This document shows, one piece after another, positions 1-11,199 of a stretch of 64,000 nucleotides of DNA. A program made the position numbers and the translations under genes. Source of the stretch: Solen grandis. Taxonomy: Eukaryota; Mollusca; Bivalvia; Adapedonta; Solenidae. Within the stretch, counting starts at the first letter, position 1. Every line of letters begins with the position of its first letter. Under the pieces are notes generated by a model, which saw only the letters and a list, made by a program, of their open reading frames with translations, was not told where the DNA came from and ran no database searches. Where the stretch lies: contig CM037778.1 of assembly GCA_021229015.1 (NCBI GenBank), positions 13,793,294-13,857,293 of the forward strand. The letters are read 5' to 3'.

Positions 1-76
1 CACACGGACGACGGACAAAAGGCGATAACAATAGCTCACCATGAGCACGTTGTGCTCAGGTGAGCTAAAAAGCCAT
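1..76 (+). mobile_element. 3' end of a hairpin-terminated repeat element
   Basis: The window opens inside the right end of a modular repeat. It shows a GGACGACGGACAAAAGGCGA tract, then a near-perfect hairpin (AGCTCACC, GAGCAC, GTT loop, GTGCTC, GGTGAGCT) followed by an A run. The same end closes the large element at 38131. The rest of the element lies outside the window. Confidence 0.7.
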
Positions 77-489
77 GCTGAATATTTCAAGGGTCATGTA
101 TCTGTCTGCTCTTTTCTACTCATTGCATTTATGTTGCTGAACAAGTTTACAAAGTATCAAAGCAATAATATTTATGGGTGTATTTTTATATGGAATGCTG
201 CAGCTGAACTTGGCCTGGGTGAACTATGAAGAGATCTTCCTGCAAGTTTTCTCCCTTAGTAAATGCATTGGTGTGAGGCTGATATTTTTAGGGATGATAC
301 CATGATTATAAGGCTAATTTACATGGTTATCATACACTTTCTTTTTTTTACACTCCCTCAAGAACTCCAAATTTTCAAAGTCAAAATTCACTACCGCAGG
401 AGAATGACATGTTTTAATAACAAGTGTCAGCTTCAAATTTAACTCATGATGCCAGCAATTATATTACATACCGATTACTAATAAAATTC

Positions 490-640
490 ACCCCATTGCC
501 CAATAATGACCCCAAAGACATGTGTGAAGTTTCAAGTGAATACCTTTGGTGGTTGTGGAGATTGAATTTGCACGCATAATCTTAACCAGGAACTTATAAG
601 TTCACAAAGGGGAATAATTCAGTAACAAGAGGGCCAAGAT
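490..640. repeat. Direct duplication, copy 1 (partner 1270-1420)
   Basis: About 150 bases here match 1270-1420 closely (both carry TTTGGTGGTTGTGG and TGCACGCATAATCTTAAC). In both copies the block runs straight into the same 5' end of the AAGAGGGCC element family. Host sequence and insertion junction therefore seem to have been duplicated together. Confidence 0.6.
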
Positions 641-1252
641 GGCCCTAAAGACGCTCACCTGAGAAAAACTGCCTTCATTGCCTGTACAAGTTACTAAATT
701 ATAGCATAGCTGTACTGCATACATAATCTATGAGAACAATTCAATTCCATTTGCTTGTGGTCAAAATTTGAAGTCAACTTGATGAGGGATTATGGCTTTA
801 AACACACAAATTTAAACATTAATAGGGGCATAACTCCTGAACTTATTGGCCAATATCAGCAATAATCGAACTTGGCCAAGAGATTAAAGCTATCAGCACT
901 GCCATAGAGTTTGAAGATGATTACTTGAGAAATGAAGATGCTAGAGTGCAAACAAACTGAAATCTGGTATTTTTTAATATTTGATTGCTTATGAAGTGAA
1001 GATGGTAGAGTGCAAACAAACTGAAATCTGGCATTTTTTAAAATTAAAAGGGGCATAACTCCTGACTTAATTGGCCGATATCAGCCATAATCAACTCTGT
1101 CTGAGATATTATGATAATAAATATTGTCATAAAGTTTGAAGATGACTGCTTAAGAAATGAAGATGCTAGAGTGGAAACTAATTGTGGATGACGGACATTC
1201 ATCGATCGTAATAGCTCATCCTGAGCATATATTCTCAGGTTAGCTAAGAATC
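621..1252 (+). mobile_element. Modular non-autonomous element, AAGAGGGCC family
   Basis: The 5' end carries the palindrome GGGCCAAGATGGCCC, then CGCTCACCTGAG. The 3' end has a GACGGAC tract and a hairpin (AGCTCATCCTGAGC ... TTCTCAGGTTAGCT). The 5' CTCACCTGAG is complementary to the 3' CTCAGGT arm. The interior holds degenerate monomers containing GGGGCATAACTCCTGA and ATGAAGATGCTAGAGT. No coding potential was seen. The superfamily is unknown. Confidence 0.55.
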
Positions 1253-1407
1253 CATGCTAGAGTTATGGGTCTTGGTAAGTGGGGTATAATTATGACCCTG
1301 AAGACGTGTGAAGCTTCAAGTGAATTCCTTTGGTGGTTGTGGTGATTGAATTTGCACGCATAATCTTAACTAGGAATTTCTAAGTTCACAAAGTGGAATA
1401 ATTCAGT

Positions 1408-1858
1408 AACAAGAGGGCCAAGATGTTTAGCTTTTTTTTGTTCAGTATCACCCAAAGAGCATTCCTATTGAGTTTCATCAAAATCTGCTCAACTGTGAGT
1501 TTAGGAGGAGATGTCATTTTAAGATCATTCTTGTTTTTAATTCTGACTGGCATCTTGGTTGATGAACCGGAATGATTTTAGTTGTTTTCTTTTGTGCAGT
1601 ATCACCCAATGATTATTCCTATTGATATCCATCTGCTCAGTGATTTAGGAGGAGATGTTGTTTAAAGATTTTTCTATTTTCAGCCTAGGTGTTCATCTTG
1701 TCAGACCAGAATGATTTTTGCTGGTTTTGCTCAGTACCACCTAAGGATCATTCTTGTAAAGTATTATCAAATTCTGCTCAGCAGTTTAGGAGGAGATATC
1801 ATTTAAAGCAAAAGTTGACAACACATGACAGACGGACAAATGCTCAGGTGAGCTAAAA
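1408..1858 (+). mobile_element. Second AAGAGGGCC-family element, degraded
   Basis: It starts at the same junction motif as the 621 element and ends with GACAGACGGACAAATGCTCA followed by GGTGAGCTAAAAA. Three diverged monomers inside share TTTAGGAGGAGAT and a CAGTATCACCCAA-like stretch. The 3' hairpin has lost one arm. No gene was seen. Confidence 0.5.
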
Positions 1859-2106
1859 ATAGCTAACCATCTGCAAGACTTTTTAAAGGATCAACACCAT
1901 CAACATCAAAGGTGCAAAACAGAATTTAACTAGAACTGCCACTGTCATGGTGCAAATACCCCCCACATGCTGCTTTGTCACAGGGATTTAAATACAAGTA
2001 ACATGTAGGTCAGAGACATGGTCACTGCACTTTCCCTCAATGAAATCTATCTACATCTTGATACCTTTTATACTTTTTGAGTTATAGCCCAAACAAAAAT
2101 TAAGTA

Positions 2107-3458
2107 TGACAAGAGCCATGTTGACATGACCATCCCCCGCCGAACGCTTGCTCTTTAGAAGATGTGTTGGAGAGTAGAATATTTCATTTTTAAAAGAAAA
2201 TTTTTGGTAATGAAGACTGATGTTTAAATTGATTATAGATATGAAACCCATGTGAAGACCTACTAATTCCTCTATTTTGAGGTCTACAGGTAAGTGTGAT
2301 AAAAATTAAGCCTGAAAAATAACAAAGGGCAAAAGCTCAAAAATTATGAAAGGTAGAGTTATCATTCTTGTGCACTGCACTCCTCCCCAATAAGATCTAT
2401 CCATCTATGAAGTTCCAAGTTGATATCTCAAATTCTTTTAAACTTATGCTCTGGACAAAAATTCAGTCTAAAAAATAATAAAGGGCAAAAACTCAAAAAT
2501 TATGAAAGGCAGAGTTATCATTCTTGCGCACTGCACTCCTCCCCAATAAGATCTATCCACCTATGAAGTTCCAAGTTGATACCTCAAATTCTTTTAAACT
2601 TATGTTCCAGACAAAAATTAAGTCTAAAAAAGTAACTCAAAAATTATGAAAGGTAGAGTAATCATTTTTAAATATTTTCGAGTTATGCTCCGGACAAAAA
2701 TTAAGTCTGAAAAATAACAAAGGGCAATAACTCAAAAATCATGAAAGATAGAGTTATCCTTCTTGTGTACTGCACTCCTCCTCAATGAGATCTATCCACC
2801 TATGAAGTATCAAGTTGATACCTCAAATACTTTTCGAGTTATGCTCTGGACAAAAATTAAGTCTAAAAAATAACAAAGGGCAATAACTCAAAAATTACAA
2901 AAGGAAGAGTTATCATTCTTGTGCACTGCACTCCTCCTCAATGAGATCTATTCACCTATGAAGTATCAAGTTGATACCTCAAATACTTTTTGACTTATGC
3001 TCCGGACAAAAATTAAATCTGAAAAATAACAAAGGGCAATAACTCAAAAATTAGGAAAGGTAGAGTTATCATTCTTGTGCACTGCACTCCTCCTCAATGA
3101 GATCTATTCACCTATGAAGTATAAAGTTGATACCTCAAATACTTTTGACTTATGCCCCTCCTCAATGAGATCTATTCACCTATGAAGTATAAAGTTGATA
3201 CCTCAAATACTTTTCGACTTATGCACCGGACAAAAAATAAGTCTGAAAAATAACAAAGGGCAATAACTCAAAAATTAGGAAAGGTAGAGTTATCATTCTT
3301 GTGCACTGCACTCCTCCTCAATGAGATCTTTTCACCTATGAAGTATCAAGTTGATATCTCAAATACTTTTTGACTTATGCTCCGGACAAAAATGTCGGAC
3401 GGACGGATGGACGGAGACTATTACTATATCCCCCAACGCCTTTTGGCGGGGGATAAAA
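2107..3458 (+). mobile_element. Modular element with ~155-bp tandem monomers
   Basis: The 5' end is ACAAGAGCCATGTTGACATG, shared with 14070. The core is about seven tandem monomers, with GTGCACTGCACTCCTCC recurring roughly every 155 bases (near 2370, 2527, 2765, 2921, 3077 and 3301). Each also has GAGTTATGCTCCGGACAAAA and GGGCAATAACTCAAAA. The 3' end is GGACGGACGGATGGACGG plus a hairpin (CCCCCAACGCC / GGCGGGGG). The short open frames inside are not credible genes. Confidence 0.65.
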
Positions 3459-4093
3459 ATTTCAAATATTATGCAACAGAGAGTTATGGTTCTTGCTCAC
3501 TGCAATCATTCTCAATGAGAACTATCTACATATGAAGTTTCATCTTGATACCTTTTATAATTTTTGAATTATGGTCCGGACAAAAATTAAGTATGAAAAT
3601 TTACAAAGGGCATACTCCAATATTACGCAATAGAGAGTTATGGTTCTTGGTCACTGCACTTTCACTCAACGAGATCTATTCACATATGAAGTTTCATCTT
3701 GATACCTTTTATACTTTTTACGTTATGGTCTGAACAAAAATTAAGTTTGAAAATTTACAAAGGGCAATAACTCCAAAATTACACGACAGAGTTATGATTC
3801 TTTGTCACTGCATGTGTAATCTATCCACCTATGATGTTTCAAGGTTAAAAGTCTCATAGTGCATGAGTAATGCTCTCGACAAAAAGAAAATATGGAATTT
3901 AACATAGGGCAATCCAAATAATATGATGTGCAGAGTTTTAGTTCTTGTGCGTGACACTTATCCTCGCTGAGATCTGTTCACCTGTGAAGCTTTGATACTT
4001 TTTGAGTCATGCACCAGATAAAAAGTGTGACAGACAACTCTGACAAAAACAATATGTCTCCCTCATATAAATATGGGGGGAGACATAATTCTG
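3459..4093 (+). mobile_element. Related tandem-monomer element, different 3' hairpin
   Basis: It continues from the previous element with diverged monomers (AGAGTTATGGTTCTTG, GATACCTTTTATA, ATGGTCCGGACAAAA). It ends in a separate hairpin, ATGTCTCCC ... GGGGGGAGACAT, near 4052-4091. Either a second element inserted next to the first, or the array extended with a different terminus. Confidence 0.45.
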
Positions 4094-4502
4094 TGCATCG
4101 GTTTAAAGCAATTTGTTCACAGATGATCGGTATTAAAAGATAATTGTTTACGGTGGTGAAGTCCTGACAAATATGCTTGGCAAGTATAGGTCACATTACA
4201 CAGGAAATCCCTATTTTCGTAAACACAACTTCAGCAAAATTGGTTGAATATAGGATTTCGTAAGAAAATAAACTCTTCAAAAGTGTTCCAGCATAGAAGA
4301 AATTTGGGAGCCCTCAGAGCTGAATTTTATATTAATCAAGGAGTTGATTGAACATGTTGCTATGCTACCTCCCAATTTTTGTGTTTAAGAGCCACCCAAG
4401 AAGAATTCACACCAAGTTTTATAAATTTCTGCCATGCAATTTCAGGCAAGATGTATAATTTGATGACAACAGACAATGGACACTGAGGGTGTTCAAACTC
4501 AC

Positions 4503-4679
4503 CGAATCTGTCGACATTTCATCATCTTTGCATCCGATAGCCTTATACTTGTTACTGTAACTACCCACAGGGTCAGCCAGGGCAAGCTCCTCTGAGTTGA
4601 TCTGCTGCTCCACATCACTGTAGCGGGTATCCATTGGCAACATGTCATTACCCTGATACTCATATTGGTTGCCTCCATT
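4503..4679 (-). CDS. Isolated coding exon, unknown protein
   Basis: On the minus strand, a TTTATTTTAG acceptor precedes 4679 and a GTGAGT donor follows 4503. The 177 bases are 59 whole codons, open, phase 0 at both ends. The peptide is acidic and polar and includes NGGNQYEYQGNDMLPMD, YSDVEQQINSEELALAD and CKDDEMSTDS. That looks like a cytoplasmic tail or disordered segment. I do not recognise the protein. It does not match EFL1, the nearest upstream minus-strand host gene, and no partner exons were found. Exon status rests on splice signals and codon usage only. Confidence 0.5.
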
Positions 4680-5687
4680 CTAAAATAAACAGCAGGCAGA
4701 CATATAAGGCCCAACTCATTTAAAATCAAGCCGATTAGGACATGCTAACGATATGCACAACCTAGGCACATATTACAGTAAAGCTCACTTATAACAAAAT
4801 CTGATAAAATACCGCTTAATATAAAATGAAAGTCATTCCCTGACTACTTCCTTCATTATTTCTATGGACCCAAGCCCGCATAAGATAAAATCAGATACAG
4901 TGAAAAATCGGCTAAGACAAAAGAATTTGTAGGTCCCTATATTTAAGTTTACCTGTGAAATTAACACAAAATTGACTGTCATTATCACAGTTTAGCAAGT
5001 GTTCACAAATGTCTGTCACCTCAGGCGGTAAACATCATCCGACTATATATTCGTCGTTACGTAATCAATTTAAGCCAGCACAAAGGCAGTTTTGTGTGAA
5101 TAATAAACGCATGTCACTCACACACATGTATTCAAATTACCCTAACCTACAATAATTTTGTGTTGACGGAATCGAAAGGTAAGTAGATTTATAGATAGTT
5201 CAAAAGCAAAACTGGGTCATTCAAGGGGCGTAACTATGACAGAACAATATGGCATTTTCTGACGATTGTGTACATAATGTTAGCATATTATATTCCGTAA
5301 TTACGTAGGTGTTTGATTGATTGATCATCACCATCATCATCTTCAGTAATAGCATGACTCAAAACAGAGTATTCTCGGGATTTATTGGCTGATTTACTGT
5401 TTATTTCATAATGTAGCAATATTTTGACATCCTAAAACTTCAACGTTAATATCTGGCCTTGCAAGTTTAATCATTAGATTCTGTTGTTTGTCAATAACTG
5501 TGCAGCACATCCAGAAATTTCTGCTTTTCCACCAACTATTTCATGCATATCAAAAGAGGCTGCTCTGTATAACATTGATACTGTTAGACATTATCTGGAA
5601 AAATCTGATGACATTGCAGAAAGTGTTTTCTCAGCACTTCATGTCGTTTGAACAAAGCATTTTACATGAGCCTCAAAACAAAAAACA
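4680..5687. other. Non-coding stretch, nothing recognised
   Basis: AT-rich unique-looking sequence between the isolated exon and the next repeat. It contains a short CATCATCATC-like run near 5330. No gene, RNA or clear repeat was recognised. Confidence 0.4.
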
Positions 5688-5688
5688 A

Positions 5689-6030
5689 GAGGGACATGAC
5701 GGCCCTGAATTGCTCACCTGATTATAAATGAGCAACATATGTTGGATTTTTCATATTGACCTACTTTTTGACCCCACATGACCCACTTTCTAACTTGTCC
5801 AAGATTTTATGGAAACAGACATTCCAACCAAGTTTCATGAGGATATGGCCAAAAATGAGGCCTCTAGAGTGTTAACAAGGTTTTTATAAGATTTGACCTC
5901 ATGACTTACTTTTTGACCCCACATGACCCAAATTCGAACTTGGCCAAGACTTTATGGAAACAAACATTCTGATCAAGTTTAATAAAGATTGGGCCAAAAA
6001 TGTGGCCTCTAGACATGACATACAACAATG
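5689..6030 (+). repeat. AAGAGGGaCC-family fragment with 130-bp monomers
   Basis: It begins ACAAGAGGGACATGACGGCC, then TTGCTCACCTGATTATAAAT, the start also seen at 12069. Two monomers follow, each with TTTTTGACCCCACATGACCC and TGGCCAAAAATG. No recognisable 3' hairpin was found, so it looks truncated. Confidence 0.5.
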
Positions 6031-6479
6031 CCACACAATGTCAACATTATAGCACACAAAAGTTGTGGAATGCTTGTATGTTGTGTAACATGTAAATCTT
6101 GAAACAAAACATTATGTAACGTCATGCACGACAATGCGACGGGATACAAGACAAAACACTCAACATTATAGTGCGTGAATATCATGTGTCCACTGGTGCG
6201 CTATTGTAATGAAAGTCAATGCATTCAAAGGGGACAACGTAGCTTTGTTTTCTGTAATACTTTCAGGAAGCTGGCTCTTCAAGAACCTCTTTAAAATGAC
6301 TCCCAAATATTTATATCTCATATTTTCAATGAATTTTCTTGCTGAATGTATAAGAGCACTGAGCATTAAAATACATTACAGCAGCACATTATACATTTAA
6401 TATAACTGAAATAAACTTTAGAACAATATGTGGAACTTAGGAAAAACGGTTTTTCAGAATTTATTATTATTGATGTAAC

Positions 6480-7340
6480 TTTTTCATATGAGGTCTTATT
6501 TAAAAAAACTAGGTACCATTAGACAGGTTTTCAAATTTCCAACATTTCTCCTACTTTATATTTAAACCTAGATGTAATGGCTTTAAAGATACAGATGTTT
6601 AAACCCCAAGAAAACGACAAGAATCAACAAAAAGATGTTCATGTCAGTTACTACTTTTCAACCAGTAACTTTGTAATCAATGATCCGATCATTAAAATAT
6701 GCATGCCATTAGAACACTGCATTGCATCAAGCTATAAATAATGTTTTAAATTTTATGCATGAAAGAATGGTTTTAATTATTGCTCATTTTTCATGTAACT
6801 TCCCTTTATGATGTCCGATTTCAAAAAGCTAGGTACCATTAGAAAGGTCTTTAGATTTCTAACATTTCTCTTCCTTCATGTGTCCATCTTTCTGTAAAGG
6901 CTTTTGAGATATTGACAGTTAATCCTAAAGAAAATGGCAAAAATAGGCAAAAAGATATTCATGTCAATTAATACTTCTCGACCATAACTTTCTAGTTAAT
7001 ATTCTTCTTATTAAAATCTGCATACCATTAAAACAGCAGTTTCTAAGAAAAAAGCAATTTAATAACTGGGAAAACCTACAGAAGTGCAAAAGCTAGGTAT
7101 CGTTCGAAAGGTCTTTGCATTCCCCACAATTCACATGCTTTATATATGGATGTATCTTTAACCACTTTTTAGATAGACGGTTTAACCTTGAGAAAATGGC
7201 AAAAATCAGCAAAAATATGTTCATGTTGTTTTGTTTTCTCCATATAACTTTATGAATCTTAAGCCAATCTTTAAATTTTAAACACCAATACAACGGCAAG
7301 GCAATTTTCTTCAAATAATATTCATACTCTTTTTTTTTTT
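6480..7340. repeat. Three diverged ~300-bp tandem units
   Basis: Three successive blocks share the order: GCTAGGTAYCRTT, GAAAGGTCTTT, a GAAAAYGRCAARAAT / CAAAAAGATRTTCATGT segment, then a TAACTTT stretch and ACACCA/ACCATTA. The shared segments sit near 6610, 6920 and 7195. Divergence is high, so the array is old. No coding signal was seen. Confidence 0.5.
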
Positions 7341-7435
7341 CAAAAATCAATAATTAAATGAAGTTAAATAAACTTGGGGTAATAACATTTTCCTTTTTTT
7401 CTGCCATAACTCAACTGATTCAACCCCGATCTTTA

Positions 7436-7760
7436 TCAAGAGGGCCATGATGGCCCTGAAACATTCACCTGATTAATATTGCCTTCATTGCCTTTTATAA
7501 AATAGTCATACTGAATACAAAATCCATGAAGAAGTACAGCAAAATAATTGTAACTGCAAACAAAAACTATACCTAAGGTCCAAATTTTGATGGTCATAGC
7601 TATAAAATCAGGTGACCCCCTAGGGTAGGACCAATTTATACCTAAGAGCCATGATTTGAAAACTTGGTTCAGGTCCACAAGGTCATGTTACATACCAAAT
7701 ATCTAAACTCATGATCTTGTTTAAAGACTCTCCTATATAAGCAGGGTTCATTCTAGAAAT
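7436..7760 (+). repeat. AAGAGGGCC-family fragment
   Basis: It starts TCAAGAGGGCCATGATGGCC, then CTGAAACATTCACCTGATTA. This is the family 5' end with its palindromic GGGCCATGATGGCCC core. The interior has GGTGACCCCCTAGG and ACCAAATATCTAA, which resemble the 37.4-37.9 kb monomers. No 3' hairpin was seen. Confidence 0.5.
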
Positions 7761-8092
7761 GAAATCAGTGGGATCAAAGGGCCCACTGTTGGCAAAAAAG
7801 TGGGGACATTGCCAAAAACACAGGGGTCAATACAAAATATATCTTAACAAACAGAAAGTGACTTATAAGGGACCCATGTCTCTTAAATGTCATTCCTCAT
7901 TGCTAATGTCTTTGAAACATCCATTAACTATGAAGAAAACTAAAGCTATGGAATTTTTTTTTAATTTTTCAACTTTTAAAGTCTGTTGAACAACATCTGT
8001 TATGACAAACAGTCACTATATCATTAATCATTAAAAGTCTTCTGTGCTTCTTCTCATTCTACGAGGGCGAGTCAATAAATAACCAGCCTAAC

Positions 8093-9030
8093 TTATTTCG
8101 GGTTGAGATCTACCTCTTCTTTTTCAATATAATTTCCCTCCAGGGCTATGCACTTGGACCAACAGTGTTCAAGTGCCATCAGCCCAGAAGTGAAGAAGTC
8201 TGGGTCCTTTCCATGGAACCACTCCTCAACTGCCGCCACGACTTCTTCGTCAGACCGGAAATGACGTCCACGTATATCCTTTTTCAAATTTGGAAAAAGG
8301 AAAAAGTCGCTAGGAGCCAGGTCTGGTGAGTAGGCAGGGTGCGGTATTAATTCATACCCATTTCGCCCCACAGCATCCATTGCAACTTTACAAGTGTGGA
8401 CTCTTGCATTGTCCACACCTTTGGAGAGTTTACCACGGCGTTTCTCGCGGATGGCGTTCCTCACCTGGTCTAGCAAGTTTGCATAGTCTGCTCAGGTTAT
8501 TGTACTTCTCTTGGGTAAAATGCCCAACAAAATAATGCCATTTGTGTCCCAAAATACTGTGGCCATCACTTTGCCAGCAGATGGTTGAGTCTTGAACTTC
8601 TTTGGCCTTGGGGATCCCGGCCCTACGCACTGACAACTCTGGACTTTATTTTCTGGTTCATAATAATGCACCCAAGTCTCATCCACAGTAACTAGACGCA
8701 AAAGGAATTCATCTTTTGACCTCAAACGTTTCAACAACGCACTGCATACTGATGCTTGCGTTGTCATTTGCTCATTGCTAAGGGATTTTGGGACCCAATA
8801 AGCTGTAAGCTTGTGCATCCCTAAACGATCATGCAAGATTGTTGAAACGGTACCATGTGAAATGCCTAATGCCTGTGCTATTTCTTGAACCTGACTTCGC
8901 CTATCTGAGTATACCAGATCTCTGACTTTATTACACATTTCTTCATCGGTGGCATCAACTGGGCATCCAGACCTGGCTTCATCTTCTAAAGATGTTCTAC
9001 GGTGTTTAAACTCCCGAACCCAGAATTTAA
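8093..9030 (-). pseudogene. Mariner transposase (DD34D), main part
   Basis: Mariner transposases cut and paste their element at TA sites. On the minus strand this stretch carries WVREFKHRRTSLEDEARSG (linker), an ISHGTVSTILHDRLGMHK helix-turn-helix, WVPKSLS, then VTVDETWVHYYEPENK with the first catalytic Asp. The second Asp is in DNARVHT and the third in YSPDLAPSDFFLFPNLK, with 34 residues between them, which is the DD34D signature. A TGA stop interrupts the frame after ILPKRSTIT (near 8490). The usual residues before DNARVH (a hydrophobic run ending in His) are missing. The start methionine is absent because the N-terminus lies beyond the MITE. Dead copy. Confidence 0.92.
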
Positions 9031-9264
9031 CCCTTTCCGTCATATAGTCTCATTTTGAAGCTCTCAATAGGTACCACATAAAGCCTGATCTGCAGAAAAC
9101 CACAGTTAAACCTTACCAAATTCAATTACAAAATCCTCATTTCCAGACCACTGAGGAGCAGCGAACAGCATAAAACCTGATCAGCCTGTGAGTTACTCGC
9201 AGACTGATCTGGTTTTATGTTGTTCGCATAGGTCTTTTCATGGTTTCCTCTATGAGGGAAAGGG
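9031..9264 (-). mobile_element. 234-bp TTAA MITE, copy inside the mariner
   Basis: Terminal repeats CCCTTTCC(G)TCATA and TATGAGGGAAAGGG, flanked by TTAA (9027-9030) and TTTA (9265-9268, one change). An internal near-palindrome (AGCCTGTGAGTTACTCGCAG) sits mid-element. It is the same length as the copy at 57608-57841, in the opposite orientation. TTAA duplication with a CCCTTT start suggests a piggyBac-mobilised MITE; the superfamily is inference. Confidence 0.85.
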
Positions 9265-9365
9265 TTTACTTGAGAATAAGATGGTGCAGAAGACCCATAC
9301 ACATCAACTAACTCAGCATGTATGTCCTTTCCAGTTTTACCTTTTAAATGCAAGTACCGAATTGG
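9265..9365 (-). pseudogene. Mariner transposase N-terminal fragment
   Basis: On the minus strand this reads IRYLHLKGKTGKDIHAEL then VDVYGSSAPSYSQ, the standard N-terminal helix-turn-helix of mariner transposases. The frame stops being mariner exactly at the MITE border. Across the MITE the next codons are V-K-F-W, so the two parts join cleanly when the 234-bp MITE and one TTAA copy are set aside. Confidence 0.88.
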
Positions 9366-9780
9366 TGAGTTCAAGTGTACACCTGTAATACTTGTAATAC
9401 TCGTGTGTGTACATGTATATTTGTTGTGAACCTGTAATGCTATATTCGTATATGTACATTTGTGTCTTAATTGTCGTTTATAAATGTATGAAGATAACTT
9501 TGACACATTGATTGCCACAGACATTATTTATGATTTATTATAATCTCATTGTTTTAAATATGAACTGTAATTGATTTATTTACTCAGCTCAATATTGTGA
9601 CATCCAGTTGTACACATTTTATTATAACTTTGAAAAGTGTATTTTATATATGTATTTACAGATCGCCGTACGATGTATGCATCTATGGATGTGACACATT
9701 TAAATTATATTGAACTGAATAGCTTTTGTGTTTAACATGCTAGCCCGGTTTTCATTAAAAAGCACAAAAGTTACACTAAA
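9366..9780. other. Non-coding, nothing recognised
   Basis: TA- and TG-rich sequence with GTATATGTACAT-like simple runs. No gene, exon or terminal repeat of the mariner was found here. Confidence 0.4.
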
Positions 9781-10305
9781 ATCTGGTATTTTATAATATT
9801 AAAAGGGGCATTACTCCTGCCCTAATATGCCGATATCAGTCATAATCTAATTTTGCCAAGAGATTATGGTAATTAACATTGTCATAAAGTTTCAAGATGG
9901 TTGCTTAAGAAATGAAGATGCTAGAGTGCAAACAAACTGAAATCTGGCTTTTTTTAGAAAGCACAAAACTCCTGACTTAAAAGGCCAATATCAGCCATAA
10001 TCGAACTTGGCTGTGGATTATGGTAATAAACATTGTCATAAACTTAGATGTTGATGTTTAACATTGATACCTCCACAAAAATTAAACAGGAAAATACCAA
10101 AAGGAAATAACTAAAAAATTATGAAGTGAAGAGTTACAGGTCCTATGCACTGCACTTCTACTCATTGAGATGTAACCATACATGAGGTTTTAGGTTTATA
10201 ACAAAAATAGTTTAAGAGTTATGTTCCAATCAAAGTATGATGGATGGAAGGACGAATAGCAGGACAGAAAACGCCAAATCTATATCCATCCACATTCGGT
10301 AGGGG
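9780..10305 (+). repeat. Modular element fragment (GGGGCATTACTCC monomers)
   Basis: Two to three monomers like those at 800-1190 (AAGGGGCATTACTCCTG, ATATCAGYCATAATC, GAAATGAAGATGCTAGAGTG) are followed by TGATGGATGGAAGGACGAAT and a run ending CATTCGGTAGGGG. This is the family layout of monomers, a purine GGA tract and a terminus. No gene was seen. Confidence 0.5.
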
Positions 10306-11190
10306 TCAATTAAAATTTTAGGCCTGTGTATTGACCACTTTGCTACATGAACATCAGTAATTGCTTGATGTACTTAATAATGGATTGTCTCCCTTTTTTT
10401 AATTAGCATTACAAGAAGATCATGTCAATAGTCCTTTAATTATTTATTAATCTTTTGTGTATCTTTAAGTCATTTACAAAAGCAATTGGAATAAACAGAT
10501 AAGATTACTAAAGAAATACTTATTGACTTAAATGAGTTTGTGATTAATATATGGTAAATGATATCTCAGTACAATCATATAAGTCACTGTATCCTTCATT
10601 AATAAACTAAACAAATTGTAAATGCTTGGCTAAATGACGTCTTATTATGCCTATAGATATGATGATGATAAAGACAGAAAACAGACTGTTAAACTAGTCT
10701 GTGAGGAATCATATAAACGACAGAGCAGGTTTCAGACTTATATACCATACTCAAGTTTCCTGACTGGTGGGTATGGCATGATTGGGGCTGGGGTCAAAAT
10801 TATCAAGTATTGATTACTTCTTCTGCACAGTTGCCAGGATTTACATGTACCAATTTTAAACAGGTGTTCCTTGTGAGATGTCAAAAAAACATGAAAATGT
10901 TTTCAATAAAATTGTTTTGTATCCTTCATTATTCAGAATTTCAGACATTTAGGAAAATTTTGTGGTAAATGTCCTTTACACCTTGAAAAATGTACAATGC
11001 CAATTGCTAACCCTCCACGTAGGATACCCAATGCCTTAAGGCCAATCTGAAAACTGAACTTGACAAAATGGTCAAAAACAAAATTTATTAACTTTATTAA
11101 AAATATTTTATACACGCAAGCCATGTGTGTAAAAATTCTTTGATTTAAAAAAAAGAAAAAAAAAAAGAAGGGAAATACTGAATCTTTGTA
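10306..11190. other. Non-coding, nothing recognised
   Basis: AT-rich sequence ending in an A/G run (11147-11170). The open frames here are short, lack coding character and have no supporting splice context. Confidence 0.4.
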
Positions 11191-11199
11191 AATATACTG

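Larger units (their letters stand above)
8059..9365 (-). mobile_element. Broken mariner-type transposon with nested MITE
   Basis: The element reads on the minus strand. Its 3' end, near 8059, has CTACGAGGGCGAGTCAATAA, a typical mariner terminus. The transposase runs in three parts: an N-terminal piece at 9265-9365, a 234-bp MITE inserted at a TTAA, then the remainder from 9030 down to 8093. No matching terminal repeat was found beyond about 9365, so the 5' end looks truncated. With an in-frame stop, a short deletion and the insertion, the copy cannot make active transposase. Confidence 0.9.

Noticed and set aside
4503..4679. Late exon of EFL1
   Set aside because: The peptide does not resemble any EFL1 region I know, and it is phase 0 where exon 7 needs phase 2.
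8492..9043. Start codon ATG at 9043 for the mariner transposase
   Set aside because: The ATG lies inside the MITE terminal repeat; the true N-terminus is beyond the MITE at 9265-9365.
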